A stretch of 64,000 nucleotides of DNA, taken from positions 6,208 to 70,207 of the forward strand of contig CAZIDY010000015.1 of NCBI GenBank assembly GCA_964538505.1, read 5' to 3'. Position 1 is the stretch's first letter. Each line of letters begins with the position of its first letter. Below the pieces are notes generated by a model. The model was not told the origin of the DNA and searched no databases. It saw only the letters and a program-made list of their open reading frames with translations. Shown here one piece after another: positions 61,419 through 64,000 of this stretch. Made by a program: the position numbers and the translations under genes. The stretch comes from Zeimonas sp964538505 (lineage in GTDB: Bacteria; Pseudomonadota; Gammaproteobacteria; Burkholderiales; Burkholderiaceae_E).

Positions 61419-62165
61419 TCAGGGCTTCGAGAATCCGAAGCGCGCGAGGATCTCCTGGCCTTGCGCGCCGGTGAGGAACTCGATGAACGAGCGGGCGCCG
61501 TCGGGGTTCGCTGCCGTGGCGATCGGCGCAACCGGATACATCACGGGCTCTTCCAGCGATACCTTGAACACCACCCGTACCTTGTCGCCGGCGATCGCGG
61601 CGTCGGTCGCGTAGACGAAACCTGCGTCGACCTCGCCGCGCGCGACGTAGTCGAGTACCTGCCGGACGCTCTCCGCGTTGATCCGTTTCGCCTTCAGCGC
61701 ATCCCAGGTGCCGTCGCCCGAGAGCGCCTTCTCCGTGTAGCGGCCGGCCGGAACGCTGCGCGGGTTTCCCACTGCGATGCGCTGGATGGCTTCGTTGCGC
61801 AGGTCGTTCAAGGCCTGGACCGGATGTTTCGACGCGGCGGGAACGACGGCGACGAGCTCGTTGCGCGCGAACGTGCGACGGGAAGAGGCATCGATGAGCT
61901 TCTTCTCCTGGGCGCGGTTCATCGTCTCCCTGTCCGCCGTCGCGAAGACGTCGACCGGTGCGCCCTTGTCGATCTGCTGCAGCAGCGTGCCCGAAGCCGC
62001 GAAATTGAGCAGCACCTTCTCGCCCGGGTTCTGCGATTCCCACGCGATTGCGATCTCGCGGAAGGCGTTCGAAAGGCTCGCCGCGGCGGAGACGGTCAAC
62101 TCGGCCGCGGTGGCCGGCAACGCGCAGAGGGCGACGACGATGGCAAGGGCAATGCGGTGGCGCAT
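61419..62165 (-). CDS. modA: Molybdate-binding periplasmic protein ModA
   Basis: A 248-aa binding protein with a signal peptide (LAIVVALCALPATAA, cleaved near residue 20). Oxyanion-binding segments typical of ModA are visible: VSAAASLSNAFREI (about residues 25-38), NFAASGTLLQQI (about 56-67) and the QVLDYVARGEVDAGFVYATDA region. Binds molybdate or tungstate. It is the first gene of the modABC-modE unit, with a ModE-type operator 32 bp upstream of its start. Confidence 0.95.
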   Translation of the reverse strand: MRHRIALAIVVALCALPATAAELTVSAAASLSNAFREIAIAWESQNPGEKVLLNFAASGTLLQQIDKGAPVDVFATADRETMNRAQEKKLIDASSRRTFARNELVAVVPAASKHPVQALNDLRNEAIQRIAVGNPRSVPAGRYTEKALSGDGTWDALKAKRINAESVRQVLDYVARGEVDAGFVYATDAAIAGDKVRVVFKVSLEEPVMYPVAPIATAANPDGARSFIEFLTGAQGQEILARFGFSKP

Positions 62166-62196
62166 GATCGTGGCTTCCCGGAGGCGTGGACGGTTT

Positions 62197-62220
62197 CGTA
62201 GTATATCGACTTATATAACG
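62197..62220 (-). promoter_or_regulatory. ModE-type operator upstream of modA
   Basis: On the minus strand CGTTATATA-AGTCGA-TATACTACG is a near-perfect match to the ModE box (CGnTATATA-N6-TATATnnCG type). It lies 32-55 bp ahead of the modA ATG, overlapping the expected promoter. Confidence 0.85.
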
Positions 62221-62273
62221 GTTGATGGGCGCCCACGGGCCCGTCGTGGTCGGTGGCCGGGGAATCGTTGCGT

Positions 62274-63794
62274 ATGATGGACCGCATGCCAGACCACCTA
62301 CGGCCGTGGATCCCCTCACTGCGACGTAAAGCGCTCGCATCGTTCGTGGCGTGGTTCGGGTGGCTCGCGCTCGTGGCTGCATTCGGCTTCGGCACGCTCG
62401 CCGGCGCGGCCGACACGTCTCCCGCTGCATCGTCGTCCCGCACCGCGCTGGTGCTCACGCTCGACGGTGCGGTCGGCCCGGCCACCGCTGATTACATTGC
62501 GCGCGGCATCCGGCGTGCCGAGCGCGACGGTGCGGCGGCGGTCGTGCTGAAGATGGATACGCCGGGCGGGCTCGACACGTCGATGCGCGAGATCATCCGC
62601 GCGATCATCACGTCGCCCGTTCCGGTGCTTTCCTTCGTCGCGCCGGGCGGTGCACGCGCAGCGAGCGCCGGCACCTACATCCTGTACGCCAGCCACGTCG
62701 CCGCGATGGCGCCCGGAACGAACCTCGGCGCAGCCACGCCGGTGGCGATCGGCGGAGGCGGCGGGCTTCCCTTCGGCGACGAGCCGCCGGATCGGGGCAA
62801 GGAGCGCGAGCGCGACGCGGATAAGGACGCCAATAAGGACGGCGATTCGTCGAAAGACGGCGACGGCGACGAGGCGAAGAAGGACGATGCCGAACGCGCC
62901 CGCCCGTCGTCTTCGGCGATGGAAGCGAAGGCGATCAACGACGCGGTCGCCTACATCCGTTCGCTCGCCGAGATGCGCGGGCGCAATGCGGATTGGGGGG
63001 AAAAGGCGGTGCGCGATGCCGCGAGCCTGGGTGCGGTCGAGGCGCAGAAGCTGAACGTCGTCGACCTCATCGCGAGCGACGTCGCCGACCTGCTGGAGCA
63101 GGCCGATGGGCGCGAGGTGCTGCTCGGCAGCGAGCGCGTCACGCTGAAGACGAGCGGGCTCACGCAACAGGCGGTCGAGCCCGACTGGCGCGCGAAGCTG
63201 CTCGCGGTGCTGACGAATCCGAGCCTTGCGCTGATCCTGATGACGATCGGCTTCTACGGTTTGATCTTCGAGTTCATGAACCCGGGCTCGCTGTATCCGG
63301 GCATCATCGGCGCGATCTGCCTGATGGTCGGGCTGTACGCGCTGTCGGTGCTGCCGGTGAACTACGCCGGGCTCGGCCTGATCGTGCTCGGCCTCGTGCT
63401 GATGATCGCCGAGGCGTTCACGCCCACTGCGGGCGCCGCCGCGCTCGGCGGCGCGATTGCCTTCGTGCTCGGCGCGACGATTCTCATCGACACCGAAGCG
63501 CCGGGATTCGGCGTGCCGTGGACGTCGATCGGTGCGATCGTCGTCACCACGCTCGCGTTCTCACTGCTCGTGCTGCGCATGCTGTGGCAATCGCGCCGGC
63601 GACCGGCGATGACCGGAGAGCGCGGCATGATCGGCACATCCGGTACCGTGCTCGAGTGGAGCAATGGCCGTGGTCGCGTGCTCGCCGCCGGCGAGCGCTG
63701 GCAGGCCGAGGCCGATGTGCCGCTCGCACCGGGCGAGCGCGTGCGTGTCGTGTCGGTCGACGGGCTGGTCCTGCGCGTCGTCGCCGAACCTTGA
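62274..63794 (+). CDS. NfeD-family membrane serine protease (ClpP-class) protein
   Basis: A 506-aa protein with an N-terminal helix (about residues 22-44), a periplasmic ClpP-type protease domain, four membrane helices and a C-terminal NfeDC OB domain. The catalytic serine fits S131 in GGARAASAGTYI; the lysine partner is probably in the KAINDAVAYIRSLAE helix. A 35-residue Asp/Lys/Glu-rich low-complexity insertion (about 172-210) interrupts the protease domain. Paired with a stomatin gene 13 bp downstream, as usual. ATG 62274 is preferred over GTG 62253. Confidence 0.88.
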   Translation: MMDRMPDHLRPWIPSLRRKALASFVAWFGWLALVAAFGFGTLAGAADTSPAASSSRTALVLTLDGAVGPATADYIARGIRRAERDGAAAVVLKMDTPGGLDTSMREIIRAIITSPVPVLSFVAPGGARAASAGTYILYASHVAAMAPGTNLGAATPVAIGGGGGLPFGDEPPDRGKERERDADKDANKDGDSSKDGDGDEAKKDDAERARPSSSAMEAKAINDAVAYIRSLAEMRGRNADWGEKAVRDAASLGAVEAQKLNVVDLIASDVADLLEQADGREVLLGSERVTLKTSGLTQQAVEPDWRAKLLAVLTNPSLALILMTIGFYGLIFEFMNPGSLYPGIIGAICLMVGLYALSVLPVNYAGLGLIVLGLVLMIAEAFTPTAGAAALGGAIAFVLGATILIDTEAPGFGVPWTSIGAIVVTTLAFSLLVLRMLWQSRRRPAMTGERGMIGTSGTVLEWSNGRGRVLAAGERWQAEADVPLAPGERVRVVSVDGLVLRVVAEP

Positions 63795-63807
63795 ACGAGG
63801 AGATCCG

Positions 63808-64000
63808 ATGCCCTTCTTCGATCTGGCTGTCTATCTGCCCATCGTCATCATTCTCCTCGCGATCCTCGCGACGGCGATCCGCATCCTGCGCGAGTACGAG
63901 CGCGGGGTCGTCTTCACGCTCGGGCGCTTCACCGGCGTGAAGGGGCCGGGGCTGATCCTGCTGCTGCCGTACGTGCAGCAGATGGTGCGCGTCGACCAGC
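63808..64000 (+). CDS. Stomatin/SPFH-domain protein, N-terminal part (cut by window end)
   Basis: The first 64 residues of a slipin/stomatin-like protein: a membrane-inserting hydrophobic stretch (about residues 6-25), then ILREYERGVVFTLGRFTGVKGPGLILLLPYVQQMVRVD, the canonical start of the SPFH domain. These proteins form membrane ring assemblies and are substrates and partners of NfeD proteases. ATG 63808 has a GAGGAG ribosome-binding site. The remainder lies beyond the window. Confidence 0.9.
   Translation, partial: MPFFDLAVYLPIVIILLAILATAIRILREYERGVVFTLGRFTGVKGPGLILLLPYVQQMVRVDQ

Noticed and set aside
1..64000. CRISPR array, prophage or conjugative element
   Set aside because: No regularly spaced direct repeats, integrase, phage structural genes or transfer genes were found on either strand.

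Overview
The window is a high-GC (roughly two-thirds G+C) chromosomal segment from a betaproteobacterium, most likely of the order Burkholderiales. The basis is the housekeeping block suhB / trmJ / cysE / lpxH / cyclophilin / TPR / cysS / DUF6352 / alkA-like / accA / tilS / lysC / tRNA-Ser, an order familiar from that group, plus gene content and codon use. I cannot name the species. Genes are densely packed, often with 4-base ATGA or GTGA overlaps.

Region 1 (1-11332): the 3' end of a metallo-beta-lactamase-fold gene and a SlyD-type isomerase, then the most unusual locus. A divergent cluster encodes a small membrane subunit, a CuA subunit II and a heme-copper subunit I that lacks the active-site tyrosine. 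It also encodes a SCO/SenC copper chaperone, two different fusions built on a di-heme cytochrome b core, a small membrane-anchored protein, a second and more divergent heme-copper subunit I homologue with Glu-His in place of the CuB His-His pair, and a CtaA/COX15-like protein. One fusion carries a 2Fe-2S ferredoxin and a flavin reductase; the other carries a 2[4Fe-4S] ferredoxin and an MvhD-like iron-sulfur domain. The active-site changes make NO reduction, or another altered oxidant chemistry, as plausible as O2 reduction. This is my candidate for a little-described system.

Region 2 (11306-31677): a metallophosphoesterase, mutS, a decayed locus made of methyltransferase and FTR1-permease fragments joined head to head, rnk, a NUDIX hydrolase, an MBL hydrolase, then the housekeeping block ending in lysC and tRNA-Ser(GCU). 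A perfect palindrome and an SDR gene with somewhat different codon use follow the tRNA.

Region 3 (31864-47162): a 1297-aa AsmA/DUF748 protein and a patch of repeats (a 36-bp perfect inverted repeat and an 83-bp dispersed repeat). Next come a MazEF-type module with an extra 48-aa reading frame, a DUF2817 peptidase, a TrpXYZ-like ABC transporter, a glyoxalase-like protein, a VapBC pair and an intradiol dioxygenase. Decayed CbbQ/NorQ and CbbO/NorD genes follow, then a thioesterase, mntP behind a yybP-ykoY riboswitch, a methyltransferase and a TetR regulator.

Region 4 (47175-59104): an accessory uptake and catabolic region. It holds an NMT1/THI5-like ABC transporter, two distinct dihydrodipicolinate-synthase-like proteins, a GNAT protein, an epimerase, a MetE-like protein, a Gfo/Idh/MocA dehydrogenase, a sugar-phosphate isomerase-like protein and class I fructose-bisphosphate aldolase. 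Similar inverted repeats (TTAACC-N4-GGTTAA-like) lie in two of its divergent promoter regions and suggest a shared regulator, possibly the TetR protein at 46515-47162.

Region 5 (59130-64000): a modABC-modE molybdate operon with a ModE-type operator upstream of modA, then an NfeD-type membrane protease and the start of its stomatin/SPFH partner, which is cut by the window edge.
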